From positions 558,001 to 622,000 of the forward strand of contig NZ_BMDP01000002.1 of assembly GCF_014635845.1 (NCBI RefSeq): a stretch of DNA of 64,000 bases. The letters are read 5' to 3'. Position numbers and translations under genes: made by a program. Below are positions 43,263-52,263 of the stretch, in pieces. Within the stretch, counting starts at the first letter, position 1. The number at the start of each line of letters is the position of its first letter. The notes beneath the pieces are model-generated. The model had not been told where the DNA came from. It did no database searches and worked only from the letters and a program-made list of their open reading frames with translations. This stretch comes from Oxalicibacterium solurbis. Its GTDB lineage: Bacteria; Pseudomonadota; Gammaproteobacteria; Burkholderiales; Burkholderiaceae_D.

Positions 43263-44579
43263 ATGAACACTTTGCCAACGACACTGAACGACTGGCTGGC
43301 CCGCCTGGAAGCCATGCATCCGAAAGCCATCGACATGGGGCTGGAGCGCACGGCGCAGGTCAAGCAGGCGATGAGCCTGCATTTCGATTGCCCGGTCATC
43401 ATCGTCGGCGGTACCAACGGCAAGGGCTCGACCTGTGCGATGCTGGAATTCATCCTGCTGCGTGCCGGCTATCGCGTTGGTCTGTACACATCGCCGCATC
43501 TGCTGGTCTTCAACGAACGCATGCGCGTGAATGGCCAATCGGCGAGCGATGCAGCGCTGATCTCAGCCTTCGACAAGATCGAGGCGGCGCGCGGCGAAAC
43601 ATCGTTGTCGTATTTTGAATTCACCACGCTGGCCGCGATGCAGCTGTTTGCCGATGCGAAGCTGGATGCAGTCATCTTCGAAGTCGGTCTCGGCGGACGG
43701 CTGGATGCCGTCAACGTGCTGGATGCGGATGTGGCGATCGTGACCAGCGTCGATATCGATCACACCGAATATCTGGGCGACACGCGCGAGAAGATCGGCT
43801 TCGAGAAGGCCGGCATTTTCCGTGGCGGCAAGACCGCGATCTGCGGCGATCCGGTGCCGCCGGCATCGCTGGTCGACCATGCGGAAAAGATCGGTGCCGA
43901 TCTGTGGTTGTTCAATCGCGATTTCAATTATGCGGGCGACCGTCAGCAATGGAATTTCAGCGGTCGTGGCCATCGCCGCAATGCGCTGGCTTATCCGGGG
44001 CTGCGCGGCGCCAATCAGTTGCTGAACGCTTCGTCGGTGCTGGCAGCGCTGGAAGCCTTGCATCTGCGGTTGCCGGTCAGCGCGCAGGACGTGCGTTCCG
44101 GACTGGCGCAGGTGGAACTGGCGGGCCGCTTTCAGGTCTTGCCGGGACAGCCGACGGTCATCCTCGACGTCGCACACAATCCGCATGCAGCGGCGACGCT
44201 GGCGCAAAATCTTGGCAACATGGGTTTCCATCCCTATACCTATGCGGTATTCGGCGCGATGCAGGACAAGGATATCGACGGCATCATTGCGCATCTGAAG
44301 GGGCATATCGATCATTGGTGCGTGACGGATCTACCGCTGCCGCGCGCTGCAATGGCAGCCGATATTGCCGAAAAACTCAGGCAGGCATGCGACGGGCAGG
44401 AACAGCAGACTGAAATCAGCATCCAGTCCTTTGCATCGCCTGCAGAAGCCTATGCAAACGCCCTGAGCAGAGCGGGGGAGAATGATAGAATTGTGGTTTT
44501 CGGATCGTTCCTGACCGTCGCCGGCGTAATGGAGTTCCGTCAGGAAGCCCGTCATGCCGCGCACCACTCAACGAATTGA
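43263..44579 (+). CDS. folC: Dihydrofolate synthase/folylpolyglutamate synthase
   Basis: FolC adds glutamate to dihydropteroate and to folates, using ATP. The 438-residue Mur-ligase-type protein has the P-loop GGTNGKGST, the FEVGLGGRLDAVN block, the VDIDHTEYLGDT histidine, and the C-terminal DVAHNPHAAA motif. MNTLPTTLNDWL at 43263 is taken as the start. It follows the accD terminator. Together with folP at 11.8 kb it gives two folate steps in this window. Confidence 0.95.
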   Translation: MNTLPTTLNDWLARLEAMHPKAIDMGLERTAQVKQAMSLHFDCPVIIVGGTNGKGSTCAMLEFILLRAGYRVGLYTSPHLLVFNERMRVNGQSASDAALISAFDKIEAARGETSLSYFEFTTLAAMQLFADAKLDAVIFEVGLGGRLDAVNVLDADVAIVTSVDIDHTEYLGDTREKIGFEKAGIFRGGKTAICGDPVPPASLVDHAEKIGADLWLFNRDFNYAGDRQQWNFSGRGHRRNALAYPGLRGANQLLNASSVLAALEALHLRLPVSAQDVRSGLAQVELAGRFQVLPGQPTVILDVAHNPHAAATLAQNLGNMGFHPYTYAVFGAMQDKDIDGIIAHLKGHIDHWCVTDLPLPRAAMAADIAEKLRQACDGQEQQTEISIQSFASPAEAYANALSRAGENDRIVVFGSFLTVAGVMEFRQEARHAAHHSTN

Positions 44580-44591
44580 ACATTGAATCGT

Positions 44592-45437
44592 ATGGGCTTG
44601 CTCTCGTCTCTTCGTAAAAAACCGCAGGAATCGTCGACCGGCAACAGCGATTTCTATTCGCGAGCCGATGAAGAAGTCCCGGCCGGCCGCAGACGCAAGA
44701 GCAGCAAGCGCGACGAACCGGTCGATCCGGTTCTGCCTGAAAAGAAGCGCGCACGCCGCCGCCTGGTCGGCGCCATCGCACTGGTTCTGGCTGTCGTCAT
44801 CGGCCTGCCGATGATCCTCGATCCTGAGCCGAAACCGCTGTCCGGCGATATCAATATTCAGATTCCTTCTCGCGATACTCCCGTTTCTGCCCCGGCTCCC
44901 GCTGTTGCGGATAATTCGGAGAAAATAACGACGCCTGAAGAGGCGCCGGTTGCTGCGCCAGTACCGCAGCCGGAGCAACCGGTGAAGGTACCGGCTACAC
45001 CGACTGTACCGGCAACGCCTGAACCCAAGCCGGCAGTGACCAAACCGGCCGAGCACAAGCCGGAAACGCCGGCACACGATAAATCTCATACCACGCCGCA
45101 AGCTGCGGCCGACAAGTCTGCTGCGGATAAGGCTGCTGATGCGGCACGTGCGCGCGCCATCTTGGAAGGCAAGGCGCAATCGCAACCTCAGCACCAAGCG
45201 AAATCTGCCGGCAAGGTTGCAATACAGGTTGCAGCATTGGCATCGCAGGATAAAGTGAATGAACTGCAGAAGAAGCTGCAGGCGGCAGGATTGAAATCGT
45301 ATACGGAAAAGGTGTCGACTTCGGCAGGCAGCGTGATTCGCGTGCGTGTCGGCCCGTTTGCGAACGAAGCGGAAGCGGAAAAAGCACGCGCCAAGCTGAC
45401 CAAGGCCGGCTTGAGCGGCAAGCTGGTGCCGGCCTGA
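44592..45437 (+). CDS. SPOR-domain cell-division protein (DedD-like)
   Basis: The 281-residue protein has a cytoplasmic basic N-terminus, one membrane segment (residues about 58-76), a long Pro/Ala/Lys-rich periplasmic linker, and a C-terminal SPOR domain (about 201-281: KVAIQVAALASQDKVNELQKKL and RVRVGPFANEAEAEKARAKL). SPOR domains bind septal peptidoglycan lacking stem peptides. The position between folC and cvpA is that of dedD in E. coli and pseudomonads. The ATG at 44592 is favoured over a TTG nine bases upstream. Confidence 0.9.
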   Translation: MGLLSSLRKKPQESSTGNSDFYSRADEEVPAGRRRKSSKRDEPVDPVLPEKKRARRRLVGAIALVLAVVIGLPMILDPEPKPLSGDINIQIPSRDTPVSAPAPAVADNSEKITTPEEAPVAAPVPQPEQPVKVPATPTVPATPEPKPAVTKPAEHKPETPAHDKSHTTPQAAADKSAADKAADAARARAILEGKAQSQPQHQAKSAGKVAIQVAALASQDKVNELQKKLQAAGLKSYTEKVSTSAGSVIRVRVGPFANEAEAEKARAKLTKAGLSGKLVPA

Positions 45438-45481
45438 TGCCGGCAGTGCTGCGGAGCGGATTGCGGTAAAGCAGAGCGATT

Positions 45482-45970
45482 GTGACGATATTCGATTATC
45501 TGGTCCTGTTCGTCCTGATCTGCTCGGTCGTCATCAGTCTGTTGCGGGGGCTGGTGAAAGAAATTTTGTCGCTGCTGGGCTGGATTGTCGCCTTTGTCGT
45601 CGCCAATGCATGGGGCGGTACGCTGGCGCAGTGGCTGCCGGATGCGATTCCCGGCGCGACGGCGCGCCTGATTGTCGGATTCATTGCGCTGTTCATCGGC
45701 GTGCGCATCCTGATGGGCTTGCTGGCGATGGCGCTGGATGCAGTGATCAAGGCAGCCGGGCTGACACTGGCGGATCGCGGTCTGGGCGGATTGTTCGGTC
45801 TGGCGCGAGGCTTGCTGATCGTGCTGGCGGCGGTGTTGCTGTGCGGGATGACGGCCATGCCGCAGCAGCCGTTCTGGAAGCAGGCACTGCTGAGTCCGCT
45901 GGCGGAGACCGCCGCGATGACCGTGGTGCCGTTCCTGCCCGGAGAACTGGCGCAGCGTATCCGGTTCTAA
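45482..45970 (+). CDS. cvpA: CvpA-family membrane protein
   Basis: The 162-residue protein has four membrane segments (residues about 5-22, 28-48, 63-85 and 100-120) and the CvpA pattern FDYLVLFVLICSVVISLLRGLVKEILSLLGWI. In E. coli CvpA is needed for colicin V production and bile-salt tolerance; the mechanism is unknown. It starts with GTG at 45482 and sits directly upstream of purF, the conserved pairing. Confidence 0.92.
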   Translation: MTIFDYLVLFVLICSVVISLLRGLVKEILSLLGWIVAFVVANAWGGTLAQWLPDAIPGATARLIVGFIALFIGVRILMGLLAMALDAVIKAAGLTLADRGLGGLFGLARGLLIVLAAVLLCGMTAMPQQPFWKQALLSPLAETAAMTVVPFLPGELAQRIRF

Positions 45971-46018
45971 TGGATGCGCGTTTTGAGTTTTGGTTTGTTT
46001 TAAGTTGAGGAGTCCACC

Positions 46019-47530
46019 ATGTGTGGCGTTATCGGCGTTGTTTCCCACAGTCCTGTCAATCAGTTGATCTACGATGCGCTGCTGCTGCTGCAGCACCGCG
46101 GCCAGGATGCGGCGGGCATCGCCACCGACAATGGCAATGCGTTCAGCATGCACAAGGCCAACGGTCTGGTGCGCGACGTGTTCCGCACCCGTAACATGCG
46201 TTCGCTGCCCGGCAATGCCGGTGTCGGCCAGGTTCGTTATCCGACTGCCGGCTCGTCCAGCGAAGACGAGGCGCAACCGTTCTACGTCAATGCACCGTTC
46301 GGCATCATCATGGCGCACAACGGCAATCTGACGAACTGGGAACAGTTGAAGATCGAGATGTTCAAGAACGATCGCCGCCACATCAACACCACGTCCGATT
46401 CGGAAGTGCTGCTGAATGTGCTGGCGCATGAAATCCAGGAAGCGACGACCGGTTATTCGCTCGATCCGGCTGCCTTGTTCAAGGCGGTTTCCGTGCTGCA
46501 TAAGCGCGTGCGCGGCTCCTACGCGGTGACGGCGCAGATCGCCGGCTACGGCTTGCTGGCGTTCCGCGATCCATGGGGCATCCGTCCTCTGTGCATCGGC
46601 TTCAACGAAACCGATGCCGGCACCGAATACCTGATCGCCAGCGAATCGGTCGCGCTCGAAGGTCTGGGTTTCCGTTTCCTGCGCGACGTGCTGCCGGGCG
46701 AAGCGATCTTCATCGATATCGACGGCAAGCTGTACAACCAGCAATGCGCGGAAAACCCGTCGCTGAACCCCTGCGCCTTCGAATACGTCTATTTCGCACG
46801 CCCTGATTCCGTCATCGACGGCGCTTCCGTCTATGCGACGCGTCTGAAAATGGGCGAGTATCTGGCCGAAAAGATTCGCCGCGAAATTCCGCTGGGCGAT
46901 ATCGACGTCGTGATGCCGATCCCTGATTCGTCGCGTCCGGCGGCGATGGAGCTGGCGCATCGCCTCGGTATCGAATACCGCGAAGGCCTGATCAAGAACC
47001 GCTATATCGGCCGCACCTTCATCATGCCGGGACAGAACACGCGCCGGAAATCGGTGCGTCAGAAGCTGAACACGATCGGTTCCGAATTCAAGGGCAAGAA
47101 CGTGCTGCTGGTGGACGATTCCATCGTGCGCGGCACGACCAGCCGCGAGATCGTGCAGATGGCGCGTGATGCCGGTGCGAAGAAGGTGTTGTTTGCTTCT
47201 GCTGCGCCGCCGGTCAAATTCCCGAACGTCTATGGCATCGACATGCCGACGCGTGATGAATTGATCGCGCATGGCCGTACGGAAGAGGAAGTCTGCCGCG
47301 AGATCACCGCCGATGCGCTGATCTATCAGGATCTGGATGCATTGAAACGTGCGATCTCGGATGTGAACCCGGCACTGAAGAGTCTGGAAGCATCCTGCTT
47401 TGATGGCGTCTATGTCACTGGCGACATCTCGCGCGATTATCTGGACCGCATCGAGTTTGCGCGCCACAACAGCAAGGCTGAGGAACTGGCCCGCTCGCAG
47501 TTGAACCTGAATCTGGCGCAGGTCGATTAA
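46019..47530 (+). CDS. purF: Amidophosphoribosyltransferase
   Basis: PurF catalyses the first committed step of purine synthesis, replacing the diphosphate of PRPP with ammonia from glutamine. The 503-residue protein begins MCGVIGVV with the nucleophile Cys2 and no propeptide, as in E. coli. The PRPP-binding motif is VLLVDDSIVRGTTS. GGAG lies upstream of the ATG. A very strong terminator follows the stop. Confidence 0.97.
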   Translation: MCGVIGVVSHSPVNQLIYDALLLLQHRGQDAAGIATDNGNAFSMHKANGLVRDVFRTRNMRSLPGNAGVGQVRYPTAGSSSEDEAQPFYVNAPFGIIMAHNGNLTNWEQLKIEMFKNDRRHINTTSDSEVLLNVLAHEIQEATTGYSLDPAALFKAVSVLHKRVRGSYAVTAQIAGYGLLAFRDPWGIRPLCIGFNETDAGTEYLIASESVALEGLGFRFLRDVLPGEAIFIDIDGKLYNQQCAENPSLNPCAFEYVYFARPDSVIDGASVYATRLKMGEYLAEKIRREIPLGDIDVVMPIPDSSRPAAMELAHRLGIEYREGLIKNRYIGRTFIMPGQNTRRKSVRQKLNTIGSEFKGKNVLLVDDSIVRGTTSREIVQMARDAGAKKVLFASAAPPVKFPNVYGIDMPTRDELIAHGRTEEEVCREITADALIYQDLDALKRAISDVNPALKSLEASCFDGVYVTGDISRDYLDRIEFARHNSKAEELARSQLNLNLAQVD

Positions 47531-47550
47531 GTTACGTACGCAAGCCGATC

Positions 47551-47598
47551 AGATGCCTGATTGCGCGTGCGTGCAATCAGGCATCTTTCATTTTTGAC
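47551..47598 (+). terminator. Strong intrinsic terminator after purF
   Basis: AGATGCCTGATTGC (47551-47564) and GCAATCAGGCATCT (47573-47586) are a perfect 14-bp stem, followed by TTCATTTTT. It ends eight bases before the next ATG. Confidence 0.93.
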
Positions 47599-47605
47599 GA
47601 CGATC

Positions 47606-48844
47606 ATGAACGATAAAAAGAAATACGGTTTCACGACAACCATTCTGCATAGCGACCGCCAGAAGGCGATCGAACACGGTTCGTTGCACAAGCCCATCCA
47701 CACATCGGTGACCTTCGGCTACGACGATGCGCGCGAACTGGCGACGGTGTTCCAGGGCAAAAAGCCGGGATACCGCTATGGTCGCCAGGGCAATCCGACG
47801 GTATCGGCGCTGGAAGACAAGATCAACCGCATGGAAGAGGGTGCTTCGACGATCTGCTTCGCTACCGGTATGGCGGCGATCGGTGCGCTGGCGCAGGCAC
47901 TGCTGCGTGCGGGCGATCATGTTGTGTCATCGTCCTTCCTGTTCGGCAATACGAACAGCCTGTGGCAGACGGTGGCCGGGCATGGCGTCGATGTGGCGAT
48001 GGTCGATGCGACCGATGTCGGCAATGTGGAAGCGGCGCTGAAACCGACGACGAAACTGGTGTTCGTCGAAACGATTGCCAACCCGCGCACGCAGGTGGCC
48101 GATCTGGCGCGTATCGGCAAGCTGTGCGCCGAGCGCGGCATTTTGTACGTGGTCGACAATACGATGACTTCGCCGTATCTGTTCCGTCCGAAGGTGGTCG
48201 GCGCCGGCATCGTCATCAATTCGCTGACGAAGTCGATCGGCGGTCACGGTATTGCGCTGGGCGGTGCGCTGACCGATACCGGCCTGTACGACTGGTCACG
48301 CTATCCGAACATTCTGGAAACCTACAAGCGCTATCCAATGCCGCAATGGGGCATGGCGCAGATCCGCGCGAAGGCGTTGCGCGATTTCGGCGCGTCGCTG
48401 GGACCGGAAGCGGCACACCATCTGGCCGTCGGTGCCGAGACGATGGCGTTGCGGATGGAGCGCGAATGCGCGAATGCGCTGGCGGTGGCACAGATGCTGG
48501 AAGCGGACGATCGTGTCGCTGCCGTCTACTATCCGGGGTTGAAATCGCATCCGCAGCATGCGCTGTCGACGGAACTGTTCCGCTCCTACGGCAGCCTGTT
48601 CAGCTTCGAACTGAAAGACAGCATCGATTGCTTCGATTATCTGAACCGGTTGAAACTGGGCGTATCGGCCAGCAACCTGGGCGATACGCGTACGCTGGTG
48701 ATTCCGGTCTCGCACACGATCTTCTACGAGATGGGGCCGGAGCGCCGCGCCAGCATGGGCATTGCCGAATCGCTGATTCGTGTGTCGGTCGGCATCGAGG
48801 ATACGGATGATCTCGTCGAGGATTTCCGCCAGGCGCTCGGCTGA
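47606..48844 (+). CDS. Cys/Met-metabolism PLP-dependent enzyme (cystathionine gamma-synthase family)
   Basis: The 412-residue protein is a fold-type I PLP enzyme of the MetB/MetZ/MetC superfamily: YRYGRQGNPTVSALE, the FATGMAAIGAL loop, VVDNTMTSPYLF and the PLP lysine in NSLTKSIGGHG. In many relatives the gene after purF is metZ (O-succinylhomoserine sulfhydrylase). The N-terminus here (KKKYGFTTTILHSDRQKAIEHG) looks unlike classical MetZ, so I leave the specificity open. Sulfhydrylase, gamma-synthase or lyase are all possible. The terminator just upstream suggests its own promoter or reduced read-through. Confidence 0.85.
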   Translation: MNDKKKYGFTTTILHSDRQKAIEHGSLHKPIHTSVTFGYDDARELATVFQGKKPGYRYGRQGNPTVSALEDKINRMEEGASTICFATGMAAIGALAQALLRAGDHVVSSSFLFGNTNSLWQTVAGHGVDVAMVDATDVGNVEAALKPTTKLVFVETIANPRTQVADLARIGKLCAERGILYVVDNTMTSPYLFRPKVVGAGIVINSLTKSIGGHGIALGGALTDTGLYDWSRYPNILETYKRYPMPQWGMAQIRAKALRDFGASLGPEAAHHLAVGAETMALRMERECANALAVAQMLEADDRVAAVYYPGLKSHPQHALSTELFRSYGSLFSFELKDSIDCFDYLNRLKLGVSASNLGDTRTLVIPVSHTIFYEMGPERRASMGIAESLIRVSVGIEDTDDLVEDFRQALG

Positions 48845-48850
48845 CGCCGT

Positions 48851-49447
48851 CTATTTGAAAAGTTGTTGTGCGGCTAGCGCGTCGCGCAGCTTGGTGCTGT
48901 GCTTGGGCACGAAGCTGCGCAACTGCTGCATCAATGCCGGTGCCGTCGGTGCGTGCAGCATCAGTTCGGCCTGCTCGGCCTTGACGAATCCGCAGCGCAC
49001 CTGCGTTTGCAGGAAATCGACCAGCCCGTCGTAGAAACCATCGACGTTCAACACGCCGACGGGTTTCTGATGAAAGCCCAGTTGCGCCCAGGTCAGAATT
49101 TCGAATAACTCTTCCAGCGTTCCCAGGCCGCCCGGCATCGCGATGAAGCCGTCGGCCAGTTCCGCCATCTTCGCCTTGCGTTCGTGCATGTTCTGCACGA
49201 TGTGCAGCTGCGTCAGCCCGGTGTGGCCGACTTCCTTGTCCATCAGTGCCTGCGGAATCACGCCGGTTGCTTCACCGTTCAGCCGCAGAATTTCGTCCGC
49301 GATGACGCCCATCAGACCAACCTTGCCGCCGCCGTAGACGAGGCCGATGTCATGCTTGACCATTTCCGCGGCCAGTGCGCGCGCAGCCTCCGCATAGACA
49401 GGTTGATTGCCGAATGAGGAGCCGCAATAGATGCAAATCGATTTCAT
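48851..49447 (-). CDS. LOG-family protein (TIGR00730), cytokinin-nucleotide phosphoribohydrolase-like
   Basis: The 198-residue protein has the LOG signature PGGLGTLEE, the YGGGKVGLMG nucleotide loop and KSICIYCGSS at the start. LOG proteins cleave nucleoside 5'-monophosphates to the base and ribose 5-phosphate; in bacteria the physiological substrate is mostly unknown. It ends six bases from the convergent PLP-enzyme gene. It lies 36 bases after the RDD gene on the same strand and may be the last gene of the sigma-factor group. Confidence 0.9.
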   Translation of the reverse strand: MKSICIYCGSSFGNQPVYAEAARALAAEMVKHDIGLVYGGGKVGLMGVIADEILRLNGEATGVIPQALMDKEVGHTGLTQLHIVQNMHERKAKMAELADGFIAMPGGLGTLEELFEILTWAQLGFHQKPVGVLNVDGFYDGLVDFLQTQVRCGFVKAEQAELMLHAPTAPALMQQLRSFVPKHSTKLRDALAAQQLFK

Positions 49448-49483
49448 GGAGTCGGAGCGTGAAATGAACGGATAAAGCGCATG

Positions 49484-50005
49484 TCATGCAGTTGCCGCAG
49501 GATTGCGCGGCAACTGGATCACCTTGGTGCCGGCAATGCGGTCATGCAGAAATTGCCGGCTGGGATGCAGTCTGGCAGACAATGCCCAGGCGATGACGTT
49601 GGCGATGACGAGCGCGACTGCCATCCACGCCTTTGCACTCAGCATCCACGCGATTGCGGAACCAGGCAGAAACCATAGCCAGGCAAGAACATAGCGTGCA
49701 GCGGCACGGCCCAGTGTGACGGCCTGGCCGTCGCGCGTGACCAGGCGCATGCGCCATGTCTTCATCGGCAACGTTTGCCCACCGTGCGTCCAGAACCAGA
49801 CGAAATAGGCGCCGATCACAATGAACAGCCAGTATTGCAGTTCATGCCGCAGCATGATCGCACTGCGTTGCTGGAAGAGGATGCCGAACGCCAATGCAGC
49901 AATGGCAAGAACGCCGAACAGCAGCACACCTTCATACAACATGGTGGTCAGACGGCGTTTGATGGTGGGAGCAGGGAAGGAAGGTTCGGAACTGTTCGCT
50001 TGCAT
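49484..50005 (-). CDS. RDD-family membrane protein
   Basis: The 173-residue protein has an RDD-type pattern (IKRRLTTMLYEGVLL, then GQTLPMKTWRMRLV) and about three to four membrane segments. RDD proteins are of uncertain function; some have been linked to Na+/H+ exchange. It begins 14 bases after the DUF3106 stop, in the group led by the sigma factor. Confidence 0.82.
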   Translation of the reverse strand: MQANSSEPSFPAPTIKRRLTTMLYEGVLLFGVLAIAALAFGILFQQRSAIMLRHELQYWLFIVIGAYFVWFWTHGGQTLPMKTWRMRLVTRDGQAVTLGRAAARYVLAWLWFLPGSAIAWMLSAKAWMAVALVIANVIAWALSARLHPSRQFLHDRIAGTKVIQLPRNPAATA

Positions 50006-50019
50006 GCGTCGCTACCGGA

Positions 50020-50760
50020 TCAGGGCGTGGAAGGCGACGATTGTACAGGGATGACGTGCGGAGCAGAAGTTTCCGTGACAGGCGCAGCCGAAGGTTCAGA
50101 CGTAGTGGATGCCGCTGGCGCAGCAGTGGCGGCGACCGGGACGGGAGCCAAGGGAGCTGCATGCGGACGCGGCGGCTTGGCGACTGTGCGCTTGGGCGGT
50201 GTGCGAGACGCCAGTTCCCGTTTTTTTTCCTCGGGCAATTGCTGGTATTGCTCCCATTGCTCGGATTTCTTTTCGGCGTGCAGTTTCTTGACACGGGTGT
50301 AATTCTTGCGCGCGATACGGCGCTGCTCGGGGGACAGGCTCACCCATTTTTGCATGCGCTTTTGCATCCGTTCCTGTTCGGTCGGAGACATCGTTGTGTA
50401 GCGATCGGCCAGTTCCAGCCATTTCTTGCGACGGAAGCTGTCGAGCGATTTCCAATCGTTGGCCAGCGGTGCGAGTGCGCTGCGCTGCATCGACGTCAAT
50501 CGATTCCAGTCGGAAGCCGGCGATTTGCCATTCGAGGATTTGGCAGATTTGACCGGTGTGGCCGCTTTCACCGGTGGCGCGGGTTGTGCAGTTGCCGATG
50601 GCTCATGTGTCGACACAGCAGGCGTCTCGGGCATGGGCGTAGCAGGGGCGATGGCGGCAGGATTCGCAGCAGCTGTTCCGATCAGTGCGGAGGCGAACAG
50701 CAAGGGAGCGGCGATTCTGCCGAAGAGAAAATGGCAATCCGGTGAAAAGCGGCTTTCCAT
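50020..50760 (-). CDS. DUF3106 exported protein
   Basis: The protein has about 246 residues. It starts with a signal peptide (LFGRIAAPLLFASALIGTAAA), then a Pro/Ala linker, a DUF3106 domain (WNRLTSMQRSALAPLANDW, repeats of W..L....R..W and LSPEQRRIARKNY), and a Pro/Ala-rich tail. The domain's repeated helices resemble Spy/CpxP-like LTxxQ repeats. The start could be 50760 (one base after the DUF3619 stop) or 50772. The first is used here. Periplasmic location is likely. Its function is unknown. Confidence 0.78.
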   Translation of the reverse strand: MESRFSPDCHFLFGRIAAPLLFASALIGTAAANPAAIAPATPMPETPAVSTHEPSATAQPAPPVKAATPVKSAKSSNGKSPASDWNRLTSMQRSALAPLANDWKSLDSFRRKKWLELADRYTTMSPTEQERMQKRMQKWVSLSPEQRRIARKNYTRVKKLHAEKKSEQWEQYQQLPEEKKRELASRTPPKRTVAKPPRPHAAPLAPVPVAATAAPAASTTSEPSAAPVTETSAPHVIPVQSSPSTP

Positions 50761-50761
50761 G

Positions 50762-51187
50762 TCAGTTTTCATCGTCGGTGCCATTTGCCAGAAAGGCATT
50801 GAAACCATGGTCGAGATAGGCGGACAGCGGCAGGTCGTCCGTCAGCACCTCGGCATCGATATTGGCCGTTTCGATCAGTTGTTCGCGCTGCTCGTACCGG
50901 TACAGCCCCAGCAGGCCAAATACCATGAATACCAGCGGGATCAGAACGCCCATGCGTCCCGCCCATATCGTCAAGTTGTCAAAATGGAAGGTGTGGCGCG
51001 AATGGCTGGGGCCGACGCTTGCCATGTGTGGCGCAAACGCGAGCTGTTCCGACTCCTGTTTTTTGCGCGAAAGCGCAATCTTGCGAGCAGATGAAAGGCG
51101 TTTTGCGGTGCTTTCTGGCAAGTTGTCTGCACTTTGGTCCAGCGCATGCCGTACCTTGTAGGCAAGAGTCAGGTCTTTCGCGTTCAT
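50762..51187 (-). CDS. DUF3619 membrane protein, candidate anti-sigma factor
   Basis: The 141-residue protein has a cytoplasmic basic N-terminal half (DLTLAYKVRHALDQSADNLP), one membrane segment (about 79-97) and a short acidic periplasmic end (DDLPLSAYLDHGF). Its start overlaps the stop of the sigma-factor gene as ATGA. That layout, one membrane segment with a cytoplasmic helical part directly after an ECF-type sigma gene, is how anti-sigma factors look. The sequence does not show a ZAS zinc motif, so the role is inference. Confidence 0.78.
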   Translation of the reverse strand: MNAKDLTLAYKVRHALDQSADNLPESTAKRLSSARKIALSRKKQESEQLAFAPHMASVGPSHSRHTFHFDNLTIWAGRMGVLIPLVFMVFGLLGLYRYEQREQLIETANIDAEVLTDDLPLSAYLDHGFNAFLANGTDDEN

Positions 51188-51753
51188 AGATAGATTCCTT
51201 TGGCTCTGAGCGCATGGGCCAAGGCATGCGTGGCGCGCGAGCAATGCGTCTTGACGCTTCCTTCGGAGCATCCCATTACTGCTGCAGTTTCCGATACGTT
51301 CAGGTCCTGCCAATAACGCATCAGGAAAGCTTCGCGTTGACGGGGCGGCAGATTCTGGATTTCGTTTTCGATGATGTCGAGAATCTGCTGCCGCTCCAGC
51401 GTACTTTGGCCCGATTCGGCGCCGTAGCTGCCCGGTTCGGCTTCGATCATCTCCATCGCATCGAAGTTTTCCTGGTCCTGCTGCTTGCTGGTGAAGCTGG
51501 AAAACAGACTGATCCACGAGCTGCGCACCTTTTCCCGCCTGAAATAATCGCGGATCGTGTTCTGCAGGATGCGCTGGAACAGCATCGGCAGTTCGGCGGC
51601 GGGTTTGTCGCCGTACTTTTCCGCGAGCTTGATCATGGCGTCCTGCACGATATCCAGCGCGGACTCTTCCTTGCGTACCGCATAGACCGCCTGCTTGAAC
51701 GCGCGGCGTTCGACGTCTTCGAGGAAATCGGAAAGTTCTTTGTCGGTTGCCAT
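51184..51753 (-). CDS. RNA polymerase sigma factor, ECF type
   Basis: The 189-residue protein has sigma region 2 (RAFKQAVYAVRKEESALDIVQDAMIKL, then LPMLFQRILQNTIRDYFRRE) and region 4 (LPPRQREAFLMRYWQDLNVSETAAVMGCSEGSVKTHCSRATHAL) joined by a 40-residue linker. Regions 1 and 3 are lacking, as in ECF sigma factors. The ATG at 51753 is used. Its regulon is unknown. It heads a minus-strand group sigma-DUF3619-DUF3106-RDD-LOG, divergent from ilvI. Confidence 0.92.
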   Translation of the reverse strand: MATDKELSDFLEDVERRAFKQAVYAVRKEESALDIVQDAMIKLAEKYGDKPAAELPMLFQRILQNTIRDYFRREKVRSSWISLFSSFTSKQQDQENFDAMEMIEAEPGSYGAESGQSTLERQQILDIIENEIQNLPPRQREAFLMRYWQDLNVSETAAVMGCSEGSVKTHCSRATHALAHALRAKGIYL

Positions 51754-52263
51754 TGGATGCAGCGCTGCACGCACTGCCGGGGTATCGCGGAAAGGGCGCC
51801 TTCGCTGGCGTCGTCATTTTCAAAACTGCACGCATGCTAGCAAAAAAGCCTCATTCACGCGTATTTTTTGCATGAAATCTTTGATTTCAAGGCAGTTTTA
51901 CCGAATTTTGACTTGACCTGCATGGTGCAGCGCGGTAACGTATCAGGTCCCTTTGTCATCTCGAAGGGCATCGATAGCCTGTCGCGGCCTGCGCATGATG
52001 CAGGTTTGCCGAAAAGGCGCGCTTCAATTTTTGAAAGCTAGTTTGCTCTAACCCGCGCCACAAGCGCGAGAAATCCCGCAAATACCGCCTTCAGCACCTC
52101 CGACCGAACGAGTCGCGCTTAGCGCTGGTTTGAAGCACATTCACAGATGTGTGAAGAATCGACGTGACCGCATAAAAAAGGGACGTTGGAGCACTGGAGC
52201 CGTATGCGGTTTCACAGGAGAGAGCATCCGATCAATTTCCAATGGACCTTGAAAGGACTTAGC
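51754..52263. other. Divergent intergenic region and ilvIH leader
   Basis: These 510 bases separate the sigma gene (minus) from ilvI (plus) and hold no convincing gene. A promoter candidate for ilvI lies at 51913-51941. It would leave a leader of about 310 bases. In that leader TTCACA at 52140-52145 faces TGTGTGAA at 52148-52155 as a small inverted repeat. I see no Ile/Val/Leu-rich leader peptide with an obvious attenuator. Confidence 0.55.
51913..51941 (+). promoter_or_regulatory. Promoter candidate for ilvIH
   Basis: TTGACC (51913-51918), 17 bases, TAACGT (51936-51941). The -35 is good and the -10 is moderate. It lies about 320 bases before ilvI. Confidence 0.45.

Noticed and set aside
45188-47467. 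Minus-strand open frame of about 760 codons across the SPOR gene, cvpA and purF
   Set aside because: It crosses three well supported plus-strand genes and their gaps, and its composition is that of an antisense shadow.
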